From positions 636,876 through 700,875 of the forward strand of contig OX638380.1 in the NCBI GenBank assembly GCA_951813855.1: a stretch of DNA of 64,000 bases, given 5' to 3'. How positions within the stretch are numbered: the first letter of the stretch is position 1; the number at the start of each line of letters is the position of its first letter. The stretch comes from an uncultured Verrucomicrobiae bacterium (GTDB lineage Bacteria > Verrucomicrobiota > Verrucomicrobiia > Limisphaerales > AAA164-E04). The notes beneath the pieces were generated by a model. It saw nothing but the letters and a program-made list of their open reading frames with translations, ran no database searches and had not been told where the DNA came from. This document shows positions 45,714 through 55,836 of this stretch, in pieces. The position numbers and the translations under genes are program-made.

Positions 45714-46529
45714 ATGAAGAACCTGATCGACCAAGGGACGATTCGCCTCGCAGCCGCATTCGTGCTGTTCGGGATATTGCCGGTGACTCCGGACACGGAA
45801 GGCCAGGTAGCCGAACCGGAAGAAGATTCGATCGAAACCGTAGCGGCTGCCGAAGCAACTCCGGAACCGGCGGTCCCCAAGTATCGAGTGATCTTCGACC
45901 GCAATCCCTTCGGACTACGCCCGCCTCCCGTCCCGGAAGAACCCGAGGAAGAAGAGGAACCCGAGGAGGAAGTCATTCCGCTGGAAAGCTACAATCTGAT
46001 TTTCGGCGGCATCAGCGGCAAAAACGGCATCAGACGGGCTTGGCTCTCGATGAAACTTCCCTCCCAGTCGAAAGAAGAGACGCCGCAGCGCTGGTACGCT
46101 TTTCAGGAAAACGAAGAGCAATACGGGATCACGGTAAAAGCGATCCGAGCCAATGAGGTCGATATCGAATACAACGGATCGATCACGGCGCTTGATTTCA
46201 AGACCTACGGAAACAAAAGCGCCGCCCCCCAAAAACCGAATCAAAAGGGCAACCCCACCGCGGGTAAACCGGGTAACAACGTCATCAAGGTGTCGGCGCA
46301 ACGAGGGGTCAACCGAGCCATACCCTCTCGTCGGCCCTCCAATCGCCCCGCTGCTCCGAACCGAATCCGTCCCGGAGCTCAAACCACTACCAACAATTTG
46401 AATCGCCCGGTTCGAACCTTGCCCGCCCCCACCACACTTCGGGAAGAGCAGATCGCTACGATCCAGGTGCAGGAAATGTTAGCGGAACAAGAAGGCGTGC
46501 CCTTTCCGCCGCCGTTGCCGTTCGATTAG
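45714..46529 (+). CDS. Secreted Pro/Glu-rich protein, GspC-like region
   Basis: 271 residues with a signal peptide (TIRLAAAFVLFGILP). A Glu/Pro linker (VPEEPEEEEEPEEEVIPLES) precedes a domain with the outline of type II secretion GspC/PilP periplasmic homology regions: an IFDRNPFGL start, YNLIFGGISGKNGIRRAWLS, a Y...V.AI..NEVDIEYNGSITAL pattern. The tail is basic and disordered (SRRPSNRPAAPNRIRPGA). It might link secretion-system membrane components, but no gsp gene is adjacent, so this is a suggestion only. Not obviously in an operon with ilvC (70 bases apart). Confidence 0.6.
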   Translation: MKNLIDQGTIRLAAAFVLFGILPVTPDTEGQVAEPEEDSIETVAAAEATPEPAVPKYRVIFDRNPFGLRPPPVPEEPEEEEEPEEEVIPLESYNLIFGGISGKNGIRRAWLSMKLPSQSKEETPQRWYAFQENEEQYGITVKAIRANEVDIEYNGSITALDFKTYGNKSAAPQKPNQKGNPTAGKPGNNVIKVSAQRGVNRAIPSRRPSNRPAAPNRIRPGAQTTTNNLNRPVRTLPAPTTLREEQIATIQVQEMLAEQEGVPFPPPLPFD

Positions 46530-46657
46530 TAGCCACCCTCTCGACGACCGATTCTTGCGGCCTCGCCCGGAATCCTCGGCTCCCGGATCGTCCCCGGACC
46601 TTCCGAAACCGGTAAGGCGCCGGCTGAGTAGCAGGCGTTCCGAAAGTTACCGCTCTC

Positions 46658-49600
46658 ATGAATGATCGACGCCGAGAACCGGCTTGGAAACTTTGGATCG
46701 ATACCGGCGGCACCTTCACCGATTGCCTCGCGCAAAGTCCCGAACGAAAATTCCACCGGATCAAGGTGTTGTCCAACGGCCGGTTGCGCGCTTCTCTCAC
46801 GGCGGCGACCGACCCCGTTACCTATCGACTGAAGAGCGCCTGGCTCGGTCCCGAAGATTTTCTGACGGGAATTCAACTGCGACCGGTCGGTCAACCTCAG
46901 GCCACGCGAAAAGTCGTGGCCCATCGCCTCGAACCGTCCCGAATCTCGTTGGACCGTCCCCTGCCGCCTTTCGCCGACGAACTTTTAGTCGAGTTGCTGT
47001 TCCACGAAGAAGCTCCGGTCGTAGCGGCCCGGCTAGCCACTCAGACGCCCTATCTCCAACGCCTTCCCGCCGTCGAAATGCGTTTGGCGACCACCAAGAC
47101 CACCAACGCTCTGTTGGAACGCAAAGGCGCCCCGGTCGCTTTCTTCGTGACTCGGGGATTCGGAGATCTCCTCTTGATCGGCACGCAACAACGTCCGGAA
47201 TTGTTCGATTTGAATATCCGCAAACCGGCGCCGTTTTACGAACAGGTCGTGGAAGTTCCGGAACGACTAACCAGTCAAGGCCGGATAGCGACGCCATTAA
47301 ACGTTTCGGAACTGCTGCCCGAAATCAAGGCGCTTCGAAACCGGGGCATCACGACGGCCGCCGTCGCCTTGGTCCACTCCTGGAAAAATCCCAGCCATGA
47401 AATCGCGTTACGGAAATGCCTGAAAGCGGAGGGTTTTTCCCAGATCTCCCTGTCTCACGAATTAGCGTCGGAAATCGGCCTTCTCCCCCGAGCGGAAACC
47501 TCCGTCGTGAACGCCTATTTGGCCCCGATCATGGAGCGCTATTTACAGACGATATCCCAGTCGCTCCGCCACAGTCCGCTGCACTTGATGACCAGCGCCG
47601 GCGGCTTGATTCCCGTGGCGAAATTTCGTCCGAAGGATGCGCTGTTGAGCGGACCGGCGGGAGGCGTGGTCGGAGCCTCGATCAAGGGGAAGACCGCGAA
47701 TCTCGAGCGGATCATCGCGTTCGACATGGGAGGTACCAGCACCGATGTTTCCCGCTATCACGAGGCCTTCAATTACCGGTTCGAACATCGAGTAGGGCAA
47801 GCTCGCCTGCTGGCGCCGGCGTTACGGATCGAAACGGTGGCCGCCGGCGGCGGTTCCATCTGCGGCCACGACTCCCAGGGACTGTTCGTCGGACCGGAAA
47901 GTGCCGGGGCCACGCCAGGCCCCGCTTGCTATGGCGCCGGTGGACCGTTGACCCTTACAGACGTCAATCTGTTGCTCGGACGCATGGACCCCGACCGCTT
48001 CGGGATTCCGGCCCAGCTGTCCGCGGCTCAAGCCGCGCTCCAAACGGTCGTCGACCGCATCCGGGGCCATACTGCGAGCGTCCCGAAAATCGAATCCCTG
48101 CTGATCGGGTACCTGCGAATAGCCAACGAACGAATGGCCGACGCCATTCGCAACATTTCGTTACTGGAAGGCTACGATCCCGCTCGTTACGCCTTGGTGG
48201 CCTTCGGCGGCGCCGGAGGTCAACACGCCTGTAAAATCGCCGAAATATTGGGCATCTCGACCATCTTGTTTCCGGAAAACGCCGGGCTGCTCAGCGCCTA
48301 CGGATTGCAGTTCGCACACTTGGAACAATTCGCCCATACCCACCCGTTTCGACTGCTGTCCGCGATCGAAGCTGACATTCCCGGGCTGATCGAAAAACTC
48401 GAAACGGAAGCTCGGGACAAGTTGCGCTCCTCAGGCGTTTCCGAACGAGAGCTCGACATCCGCCGGCGCATTATCCGTTTGCGGTTATCGGGACAGGAAG
48501 CCGCCGAAGATATCGAATACCGGCAGGGACTAGCGATCGGCGAAGCGTTCCGAGACCGATACGAATCCGTATTCGGTTACCGGTCCGAAGGCAAGCCGAT
48601 CGAAGTCGTCTCCCTTCACGTCAGCGCGGTGACCCGAGAACGACCGCTCTCTCGTCCGTCCCGGCGCCAGCCGGTCGATTCGGTGCCGGCTCCGGACCGA
48701 CAGCTGACGCCTCCCGGTCTGCCGAACGGTTCTCGAGTTCCCGTTTTTCTTCGTCACCAACTCCAAGAAGGTCACCGAATCAAGGGCCCGGCGATCATCC
48801 AAGACGAATACGCCACCGTATACCTCGAGAACGACTGGGAAGCGGCGGTTCAGTCGGATCTTTCGTTGCAATTATCGTTGCGGATTCCGGTGGCCGCCGG
48901 ACGATCCCGAACCACCCCGGCGACTCCCCCAAGCCATGGTTTGGTCGAGGAGGAATTGTTCGCCCACCGGTTTCGACAACTCGTTACGGAAATGGGTTCC
49001 CAGCTGAAACGCACCGCGATTTCGACCAACATTAAAGATCGCCAGGACTATTCGTGCGCCTTGCTGGACGCGCAGGGCAAATTGGTCGCCAACGCTCCGC
49101 ACATCCCGGTGCACCTCGGGGCTCTGGGTTATTGCGTGCGCTCCTTGATTCGCCGGCAACCGCTCGAACCCGGCGACATGATCCTCACCAACCATCCCGG
49201 GTTGGGCGGTTCACACTTGCCGGATTTGACCGTGGTCTCTCCGGTTCACGACGATCGCCAGCGATTAATCGGTTACGTCTCCAATCGGGCCCATCATGCC
49301 GAAATCGGCGGCATCCGCCCCGGTTCCATGCCGACGGACGCCATTAATCTCGCTCAAGAAGGAGTCGTTATCCCTCCAATTCGGATTTTCAACTCAGGAG
49401 TAGCCGACTGGAAAAGCATCGAACGATCGCTCAGCGACGCCCCCTACCCCACTCGCGCCCTGGCCGACAATCTGGCGGATATTCGCGCTCAAGCGGCCGC
49501 GAACCTGAAAGGAGTTCAGTCGCTTCAGGCCTTAGCCGAAACCCATGGCAGCGAGACGGTCGAGCACCACATGGAACGACTCGCCCAGCGCACCCGCCAA

Positions 49601-50476
49601 GCGATCGAAACCGCTTTGGCTCACTTCCCGGATTCGCGAATATCGGCGACCGAACACTTGGACGACGGCACTCCGATCAACCTCGAAATCACCAAAACAC
49701 AACGGCGCCTCAAACTGGATTTTACCGGCACGGCTCGAAAACATCCCGGCAATTTCAACGCTACTCCGGCCATTGTCAGGAGCGCCGTGATCTATGTGCT
49801 TCGCTTGCTGATCAACCGTCCCTTGCCGCTCAACGAAGGACTGATCGAACCGGTGAACCTGGTGCTTCCGGAATCGTTTCTCAATCCCGCTTTTCCCGAC
49901 GATCCCCGGCAATGCCCCGCCGTGGTGGCCGGCAACGTCGAAACCAGCCAACGCCTCGTCGACATTCTGATCAGAGCCTTCGAACTGGCGGCCGGAAGCC
50001 AAGGCACCATGAACAATCTCATTTTCGGCAACTCGCGTCACAGTTATTACGAAACCATCGGCGGCGGAGCCGGAGCCGGGCCGACGTTTGAGGGAGCCGA
50101 CGGCGTGCATACTCATATGACCAACACCGGCATCACGGATCCGGAAATACTGGAAACTCGATTTCCGGTCGTGCTCGATCGTTTTTCCCTTCGCCGGGCC
50201 AGCGGAGGCAAGGGACGGTTTCGCGGCGGAGCGGGTTTGATCCGGCAAATGACCTTTTCCGAACCAGTAGAATTATCGCTCTTGACTCAACACCGCACTC
50301 AACCGCCCTTGGGTTTGGCCGGCGGATACCCTGGCCAAAGCGGACGTCAATACCTTCGACTGCCCGACGGTTCCACCCAAGAATTAGGTTCAGCCGCTTC
50401 GTTGAGACTGGATCAGGGGACTAGCTTAGTCGTCGAAACCCCGGGTGGCGGAGGTTGGGGCCCACCCGAGTCGTAA
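46658..50476 (+). CDS. 5-oxoprolinase / hydantoinase fusion (HyuA-HyuB type)
   Basis: 1,272 residues, the full length of single-chain 5-oxoprolinases. Residues about 8-690 are HyuA: WIDTGGTFTDCLA and FDMGGTSTDVSRY (ATP-binding phosphate loops), ATTKTTNALLERKGAPVAFF, GLFVGPESAGATPGPACYG, FGGAGGQHACKIAEILGIS. Residues about 745-1272 are HyuB: LFAHRFRQLVTEMGSQLKRT, NLKDRQDYSCAL-like INIKDRQDYS context, HIPVHLGALGY, LTNHPGLGGSHLPD and the C-terminal ASGGKGRFRGGAGLIR. The enzyme opens 5-oxo-L-proline to glutamate using ATP in the cytoplasm. Stand-alone gene. Confidence 0.92.
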   Translation: MNDRRREPAWKLWIDTGGTFTDCLAQSPERKFHRIKVLSNGRLRASLTAATDPVTYRLKSAWLGPEDFLTGIQLRPVGQPQATRKVVAHRLEPSRISLDRPLPPFADELLVELLFHEEAPVVAARLATQTPYLQRLPAVEMRLATTKTTNALLERKGAPVAFFVTRGFGDLLLIGTQQRPELFDLNIRKPAPFYEQVVEVPERLTSQGRIATPLNVSELLPEIKALRNRGITTAAVALVHSWKNPSHEIALRKCLKAEGFSQISLSHELASEIGLLPRAETSVVNAYLAPIMERYLQTISQSLRHSPLHLMTSAGGLIPVAKFRPKDALLSGPAGGVVGASIKGKTANLERIIAFDMGGTSTDVSRYHEAFNYRFEHRVGQARLLAPALRIETVAAGGGSICGHDSQGLFVGPESAGATPGPACYGAGGPLTLTDVNLLLGRMDPDRFGIPAQLSAAQAALQTVVDRIRGHTASVPKIESLLIGYLRIANERMADAIRNISLLEGYDPARYALVAFGGAGGQHACKIAEILGISTILFPENAGLLSAYGLQFAHLEQFAHTHPFRLLSAIEADIPGLIEKLETEARDKLRSSGVSERELDIRRRIIRLRLSGQEAAEDIEYRQGLAIGEAFRDRYESVFGYRSEGKPIEVVSLHVSAVTRERPLSRPSRRQPVDSVPAPDRQLTPPGLPNGSRVPVFLRHQLQEGHRIKGPAIIQDEYATVYLENDWEAAVQSDLSLQLSLRIPVAAGRSRTTPATPPSHGLVEEELFAHRFRQLVTEMGSQLKRTAISTNIKDRQDYSCALLDAQGKLVANAPHIPVHLGALGYCVRSLIRRQPLEPGDMILTNHPGLGGSHLPDLTVVSPVHDDRQRLIGYVSNRAHHAEIGGIRPGSMPTDAINLAQEGVVIPPIRIFNSGVADWKSIERSLSDAPYPTRALADNLADIRAQAAANLKGVQSLQALAETHGSETVEHHMERLAQRTRQAIETALAHFPDSRISATEHLDDGTPINLEITKTQRRLKLDFTGTARKHPGNFNATPAIVRSAVIYVLRLLINRPLPLNEGLIEPVNLVLPESFLNPAFPDDPRQCPAVVAGNVETSQRLVDILIRAFELAAGSQGTMNNLIFGNSRHSYYETIGGGAGAGPTFEGADGVHTHMTNTGITDPEILETRFPVVLDRFSLRRASGGKGRFRGGAGLIRQMTFSEPVELSLLTQHRTQPPLGLAGGYPGQSGRQYLRLPDGSTQELGSAASLRLDQGTSLVVETPGGGGWGPPES

Positions 50477-50812
50477 AAACCGGCAGGGGGTAATCTCGCT
50501 CGGATCTTTCAGAAATCCTGCCCGGTAACAAAGCAAATTGTTTTATTTGCCGAGGCAAACCGAGTAGCCTCAAAGCGACGAAGCGACGGTTGGGGATAAT
50601 AATCAAGCAACAGTTATTCAGCTATATTGCAACGACGTTTGCCGGTCGTACTCTGAGGCTTACGACCTATCATTATAAATTAAAATTCGGATGTTATCAT
50701 CATGACCCGAACGAAGGACAAACTGGATTATCTGCCTCATCGCCCCACCAGCCGCTATCGTTCGCAGAATGCCCTCATCGTCGCCGGTGATCCGAGCTAT
50801 TGATTCCCGCTC
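50477..50812. other. Intergenic region upstream of the Gld-like operon
   Basis: About 335 bases, locally AT-rich around 50600-50700, a plausible promoter region for the five-gene operon. Apart from the small ORF at 50702-50803 I see no clear feature. Confidence 0.45.
50702..50803 (+). CDS. Possible small ORF (33 residues) upstream of the Gld-like operon
   Basis: ATG to TGA frame beginning MTRTKDKLDYLPHRPTSRYR and ending in VAGDPSY. Its codons look like those of host genes and it ends 10 bases before the ABC ATPase start. No family recognised. It may be a real short protein, a leader, or chance. Confidence 0.25.
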   Translation: MTRTKDKLDYLPHRPTSRYRSQNALIVAGDPSY

Positions 50813-51766
50813 ATGAGTCTCGCACCAACCGTCGAAGTCGAGAACTTGACCAAACGGTATTCCCGCCATTTGGCTTTAAACGACGTTTCCTTTCAGATTC
50901 CGGCAGGTGAAATCGTCGGCTTGCTAGGGCCCAACGGAGCCGGCAAGAGCACCACGCTGCGCATTCTGACCACCTTTCAGTCCGGCACCTCGGGAACCGT
51001 GCGAATCGGCGGACACGACGTTTTTTACGAACCACATCAAGTCAGAAAGATCATCGGCTATCTGCCCGATCGCAATCCTCTTCCCGACGAATGGCAGGTC
51101 GAGGATTATCTGGCCTTTCGCGCCAAATTAAAACGGCTGCCGGCCAACCGGCGAAAACGACTCGCCACAATCCTCGAACAATGCGGCATTACGGAAATCC
51201 GCCGCCGCCGGATCGGCAAGCTGTCCCGAGGCTATCTTCAGAGGGTCGGATTGGCCGACGCACTGATCCATGATCCCGCGCTGATCATCCTGGACGAACC
51301 GACCATCGGTTTGGACCCCAATCAAATGCGTTCCCTCAGAAAACTGATTCGATCGTTCGCGCCCGAAAAAACGGTCTTGCTGTCTACCCATACGCTTTCC
51401 GAAATCACCGCGCTCTGCCACCGGGTCATCATTCTCGATCGCGGAAAGATTCTCGCCGACGAATCGACCGAATCGTTGCTCCGCCGGGTTACCGACTTCT
51501 CGGAAATTCGCGCTGAATTAGCCGGGCCGGCCGAGCGCATTCGACAGGAACTGCAGGAACTGGCCCAGGAAGCGGAGGTAACCGTCCAATCTTTGGACGA
51601 ACCGTTTTGCCGCTTCATCGTCCGAGCGCCGCGAACCTCCGACTTGCGGCTCCCCATAGCTCGCCTGGCCAGCCGGAACGAGTGGCCGTTACGGGAACTT
51701 CACTTGCGGGAAAACTCGTTAGAGGAAGTCTTTTCCCGATTGACCGAAAGCCACCTTCCGCAATGA
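50813..51766 (+). CDS. ABC transporter ATP-binding protein, GldA-like
   Basis: 317 residues. ABC ATPase with Walker A (LLGPNGAGKSTT), signature (KLSRGYLQRVGLA), Walker B with D-loop (LIILDEPTIGLD) and switch His (LLSTHTLSE), plus a C-terminal extension of about 90 residues. First gene of an operon with a permease, a GldG-like protein, a DUF4340 protein and an AsmA-like protein. GldA/GldF/GldG form an ABC system known from gliding Bacteroidetes; in PVC bacteria similar sets occur without gliding, so the substrate is unknown. Stop overlaps the permease start (ATGA). Confidence 0.92.
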   Translation: MSLAPTVEVENLTKRYSRHLALNDVSFQIPAGEIVGLLGPNGAGKSTTLRILTTFQSGTSGTVRIGGHDVFYEPHQVRKIIGYLPDRNPLPDEWQVEDYLAFRAKLKRLPANRRKRLATILEQCGITEIRRRRIGKLSRGYLQRVGLADALIHDPALIILDEPTIGLDPNQMRSLRKLIRSFAPEKTVLLSTHTLSEITALCHRVIILDRGKILADESTESLLRRVTDFSEIRAELAGPAERIRQELQELAQEAEVTVQSLDEPFCRFIVRAPRTSDLRLPIARLASRNEWPLRELHLRENSLEEVFSRLTESHLPQ

Positions 51767-52515
51767 CCGCTTTCGCCTTGTTGACCCGTTACGAACTCGC
51801 CCTTTTCTTTCGGCGACCTTCCGGTTATCTGATTCTCGCCTCGGTCATGTTCCTCAACGCCTTGGGCGTGCTCGACGTCGTTCTGGCCATCCGCAACGAA
51901 GCCGTGGATTCGCCGATTACCGAAGCCGTCTACCAAACGCCGTTTTTCTGGCTGATCGTGCTGCTGGCCGCCCCGGCGATCACGATGAAAAGCTACGCCC
52001 ACGAATACGCCTCGGGGATGTGGGAGACGCTGACGACCGCCCCGGTCGGTTCCCTCCAAATCGTCCTGGCCAAATTCTGCGGAGCCTGGCTGTTTCTGAT
52101 CATTCTCTGGTTGCCCTTTATCGGCTACCTCTATCTTCTGCTGCCGTTCTTCGACAATCCCGCGCTGCTGGATCCCCGAATCGTAGGTTCCAGCATGTTG
52201 GGCCTTGCCATGTTGGGGGCGCTCTATGTCGCGATCGGTTGCTTCGCCTCGTCGTTAACCGGCAGCCAAATGCTGGCCGTCATCGTCGCGCTGGTACTGG
52301 GAATCACGTTGTTCCTGCAGAGTTTCGTCGCCACTCAGTTCCCGGAATCCGCCGGCTTCGCCTCGGCGTTCTTCAACCACACTTCGCTGTTTCTCCACCT
52401 GGAGGATTTCGTTCGAGGCGTCATCGATACCCGGCACCTGACGTTTTACCTATCGCTAACCGGCTTTTTCCTCTATCTGAACTGGCAAGTCGTCGAAATG
52501 CGGCGCTGGGTCTAA
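51763..52515 (+). CDS. ABC transporter permease, GldF/NosY-like
   Basis: 250 residues from the ATG overlapping the previous stop; upstream in-frame codons lie inside the ATPase gene. Six membrane helices are visible, including SGYLILASVMFLNALGVLDV, FFWLIVLLAAPAITMKSYAH and FLIILWLPFIGYLYLLLPFF. The segment EYASGMWETLTTAPVGSLQI is typical of ABC-2 permeases of this group (the TLLTxP-type turn). Partner of the upstream ATPase. Confidence 0.9.
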   Translation: MTAFALLTRYELALFFRRPSGYLILASVMFLNALGVLDVVLAIRNEAVDSPITEAVYQTPFFWLIVLLAAPAITMKSYAHEYASGMWETLTTAPVGSLQIVLAKFCGAWLFLIILWLPFIGYLYLLLPFFDNPALLDPRIVGSSMLGLAMLGALYVAIGCFASSLTGSQMLAVIVALVLGITLFLQSFVATQFPESAGFASAFFNHTSLFLHLEDFVRGVIDTRHLTFYLSLTGFFLYLNWQVVEMRRWV

Positions 52516-52519
52516 ACCG

Positions 52520-54004
52520 ATGTCTTCTCGCCCGTCTTTTCATCGCTCCCGCCGGATGCTGACGGTCACGAACGTGATCCTGTCGGCATTATCGTTACTG
52601 GCGATTGTCGTCTTCCTCAACTACCTGTCTTCCCGCCATCCGCTTCGCGTCAAATGGTCGCCGCATTTCCGCTTTGAACTGTCGTCCGCCACTCGAGCTG
52701 TACTCGAGCAGTTGACCGACCGCATCGATATCGTCGTCTACACCGACCGTCAGGCCGCTACCGCCCTGCACACCTCAATCGACCTCTTGCTGGAAGAATA
52801 CGCCTGGCACTGTCCCCGCATCCGCCTGCGCCACGTGGACTACATTCGTGACCGAACGACGGCGCAATCGATCGTCCAATCCCACGACCTGGCCGGCCAA
52901 ACCGCTACCGATCTCATCATCTTCGCCGCCGGCCAACGCCGGAGCGTCGTCACCGTTCAAGAACTGCGGGATTATCAGATCGGCGATCAAATCGCCGCGA
53001 CCCTCAAAAACGAACCCAGCCGCCTCGGGTTTCACGGAGAATCTTTGTTTACCTCGGCCATCTGGCGCCTCCATACCGATCGTTCGTTACGAGTCGCCTA
53101 TCTGATCGGCCATGGAGAACACGACCCGGAAAGCCAAGGCGCCGAAGGTTACCGCGAATTTCAGCAGATCCTGCAAGCCAAGGGCTTCGACTTCGCCTCC
53201 CATCATCTCCTGAAGGACGGGCCGTTGCCGCAAGATACCGATTTGGTCGTCATCGCCGGACCCCGTTACCGCTTTTCGGACCCCGAACTATCGGTCCTAG
53301 ACGAGTATTTGAATTCCGGCGGCCGGTTACTGGCACTGTTTCATTTCAACGGGCTCAGCAATCCTTCGGGAGTGGAAGAATGGCTTCGGAACTGGGGGCT
53401 GGACGTCGGACGCAACATAATTGAAGATGTCTCGCTGCGCCTCGGCAGCGATCTGGCCGTCATGAATTTCGCCGACCACCCGGTCACCACTCCCTTGGTG
53501 AAGGCCGAACTAGGACTGCAAATGTACTTGCCTCGTACGGTAATGCCGCTCCCCGCTCCGAATCGAACCGGCTTCGGCCTGGCCTTCACTTCCCCCGAAG
53601 GAATCGCCCGTCCCTACCGGCCGGCCGGGAGCGCGAGCATTCGTACTCCGAGGGGATCTTCGGGGCCGCTGCCGGTATTGGCCGCAGTCGAAATCCCCAT
53701 TGCCGAACCGAATCCCGACGGCGAAACGAAGACGGCGCGCATCTTGGCGGCCGGAGACTCTTCTTTTTGGGGAAACCATCGGATACACCAACTCGGCAAC
53801 CGTGATTTTCTAACTTTGACCACGGGCTGGTTGACGGACCAATTCGGCCTCATCCAAGGCATCGGCCCCCAACCGCTCTACCGCTTCCAATTACCGGTCA
53901 CCGATCGGCAATTAGGCTATCTCGCCGGAATCATGCTGGGCTTGGGCCCCGGATCGGCGTTAGCGGTCGGTTTGATCGTTTGGTGGCGACAGCGCACCGA
54001 ATAA
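52520..54004 (+). CDS. GldG-like ABC-associated protein
   Basis: 494 residues. One membrane helix near the N-terminus (VILSALSLLAIVVFLNYLSS) and one at the C-terminus (LGYLAGIMLGLGPGSALAVG) flank a large periplasmic domain of the GldG/DUF7088 type: FELSSATRAVLEQLTDRIDI, VYTDRQAATALHTSIDLLLE, LIGHGEHDPESQGAEGYREF, LLALFHFNG and LAAGDSSFWGN. Four bases after the permease stop. It probably forms part of the ABC complex in the inner membrane. Confidence 0.88.
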   Translation: MSSRPSFHRSRRMLTVTNVILSALSLLAIVVFLNYLSSRHPLRVKWSPHFRFELSSATRAVLEQLTDRIDIVVYTDRQAATALHTSIDLLLEEYAWHCPRIRLRHVDYIRDRTTAQSIVQSHDLAGQTATDLIIFAAGQRRSVVTVQELRDYQIGDQIAATLKNEPSRLGFHGESLFTSAIWRLHTDRSLRVAYLIGHGEHDPESQGAEGYREFQQILQAKGFDFASHHLLKDGPLPQDTDLVVIAGPRYRFSDPELSVLDEYLNSGGRLLALFHFNGLSNPSGVEEWLRNWGLDVGRNIIEDVSLRLGSDLAVMNFADHPVTTPLVKAELGLQMYLPRTVMPLPAPNRTGFGLAFTSPEGIARPYRPAGSASIRTPRGSSGPLPVLAAVEIPIAEPNPDGETKTARILAAGDSSFWGNHRIHQLGNRDFLTLTTGWLTDQFGLIQGIGPQPLYRFQLPVTDRQLGYLAGIMLGLGPGSALAVGLIVWWRQRTE

Positions 54005-54078
54005 CCCTGTCGGCCTACCAGCGCAAGATTGCTTAAATCGAGAACTGACGCTACAGTCTATAGGTACAGAGACGACTG

Positions 54079-55836
54079 ATGAGTCTCCGCCATTCCTGCA
54101 TTCTTATCGCTGTCGCCGGCGTATTGGCCAGCTGGGTGTTTTTTTTCGAACGATCCAATCCGGACGCTTCCGAATCGGCCGACGAAAACCTGGTGTTTCC
54201 CCGACTAACGAGCGAGGCCGTCGACTCGATCACGTTTCGCAACGCCGCCCGCTCGATATCGCTCGTGCGGACCGACGGCCGTTGGCGGCTCGACAGTCCG
54301 GTTTCCTATCCGGCCGAAGAATCGAAAATCCGTTCCTTGCTGGCGTCGATGACTCAGTGGCGATACCGCGACGAATTGCATTTGACTTCCGCCGAACGAG
54401 AGACCGACGCTTACGGACTGGAAACTCCCGAACGCTCCCTCGCCTTCGGCGGTAAATCGACTTGGCGGTTATTCGTCGGCGACCGGCAAGGGAACGAGCG
54501 GACCGTCTTCGTTCGAAGAGAAGAGCCGCAACGGATCCTGACCGTCTCCGGCGAAGCGTTATCGGTTCTGGACCAACCGGTAGATTATTGGCGTGATTCC
54601 AGAGTGTTTCCTCACGACGCCGAATCGATTACCAACATCGCATGGTCGGGAGAGCAACCGTTCAAACTGGGCCGGCCGGCTTCACGGCCGGACTGGAACC
54701 TGATCGCGCCGGCACCGGAAGCGCGGCTCGATTATCCGGCCCTCAACTTGTTTATCCAACGGCTGTCCTCCGCCGGAATTCGTTCGTTTCACCCTCGATC
54801 GGACGTTCCGGTTCGGTTACCGATCGTTTTCAAAACGGCTGCCGGGGTCGCCTATCCCGTCGAACTGCTCGAACCGGCTCCCGGCCAGAACGCGCTCTAC
54901 CGGGCCCGGATTGGCGAAACCAAAACCGAAGTATCGCTGCCGACCGATCTCGCCCGCACCTTGCTCGACCCGGCGTTAAGTTTCCGCAGTCCGTTCCTGC
55001 TAGATCAAACTATTCGTTTCGACCGCATCGAAGTGCGGGCGGAAGAAACTTTCGTGCTGCAACGGGGACGGCAAGCCAATTCCTGGTCGATCACGGAACC
55101 GCAACCCTTGGCGGCTCATCCTCGCTTGGTCGAACGGTTCCTGATCCAACTGGCCGAATTGCCGATCGCCGGATTTCCGGCCGACGGGCCAATCCGGGAA
55201 ACCGACTACGGCTTGGACATTCCGATTCGCACCTTGGTCTTCCACCGGACCGGAGCTTCCTCCGAACAAACAGACGACGCCTTGCGCGTCCGGTTCGGAC
55301 TGCGCATCCAAGGCAACTTGATGGCCCATCGCAGCGACGAAGCCTCGATTTACGCGGTGCCCTACCAAGCGGTCATGCAGTGGCCCGATCGCGGCTGGAA
55401 ATTCCGTGATCCCAAGTTATGGCGGTTTGCGGCGGCGGACGTCGCCGAGTTACGCCTTGAGCATCCGCTCGTCGCCCCCCGCGTCTGGCGGCGCTCCGCC
55501 ACGGGCTGGCGCGTCGGCGACCAAGACTTGGCGACCGTCGAAGCCGCCGCCCTGGAGGAATTCCTGTTCCGCCTGGCGAATGTCGCCGTCGAATCCTGGG
55601 TTTCCCGCGAACCGGACGAAATCGCGCGGCACGGAACCGGAAGGCACGGGACCGTCACGCTGGGCTTCGCCGCCGATTCGTCTTCGAGCCCCCGGCAATT
55701 GGCGTTCGGGAATCTCTCGCCCCACAACCATCGCTACGCGCTGGGAGAAGTAGACGGCGTGCCGACCTTGTTCGAATTCCCCGCCCCCCTGTACGATCAA
55801 CTCATCGGGGCCGTCGGCCCTCTTCCCTCGCCATGA
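54079..55836 (+). CDS. DUF4340 family protein
   Basis: 585 residues with an N-terminal signal anchor (CILIAVAGVLASWVFFF). Repeated DUF4340 features: ITFRNAARSISLVRTDGRWR with the closing LDSPVSYPAEESKIRSLL, YGLETPERSLAFGG, and a second copy-like part (FVLQRGRQANSWSITEPQPL). The family is regularly found behind GldG-type genes and is periplasmic, of unknown function. Stop overlaps the next start (ATGA). Confidence 0.88.
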   Translation: MSLRHSCILIAVAGVLASWVFFFERSNPDASESADENLVFPRLTSEAVDSITFRNAARSISLVRTDGRWRLDSPVSYPAEESKIRSLLASMTQWRYRDELHLTSAERETDAYGLETPERSLAFGGKSTWRLFVGDRQGNERTVFVRREEPQRILTVSGEALSVLDQPVDYWRDSRVFPHDAESITNIAWSGEQPFKLGRPASRPDWNLIAPAPEARLDYPALNLFIQRLSSAGIRSFHPRSDVPVRLPIVFKTAAGVAYPVELLEPAPGQNALYRARIGETKTEVSLPTDLARTLLDPALSFRSPFLLDQTIRFDRIEVRAEETFVLQRGRQANSWSITEPQPLAAHPRLVERFLIQLAELPIAGFPADGPIRETDYGLDIPIRTLVFHRTGASSEQTDDALRVRFGLRIQGNLMAHRSDEASIYAVPYQAVMQWPDRGWKFRDPKLWRFAAADVAELRLEHPLVAPRVWRRSATGWRVGDQDLATVEAAALEEFLFRLANVAVESWVSREPDEIARHGTGRHGTVTLGFAADSSSSPRQLAFGNLSPHNHRYALGEVDGVPTLFEFPAPLYDQLIGAVGPLPSP

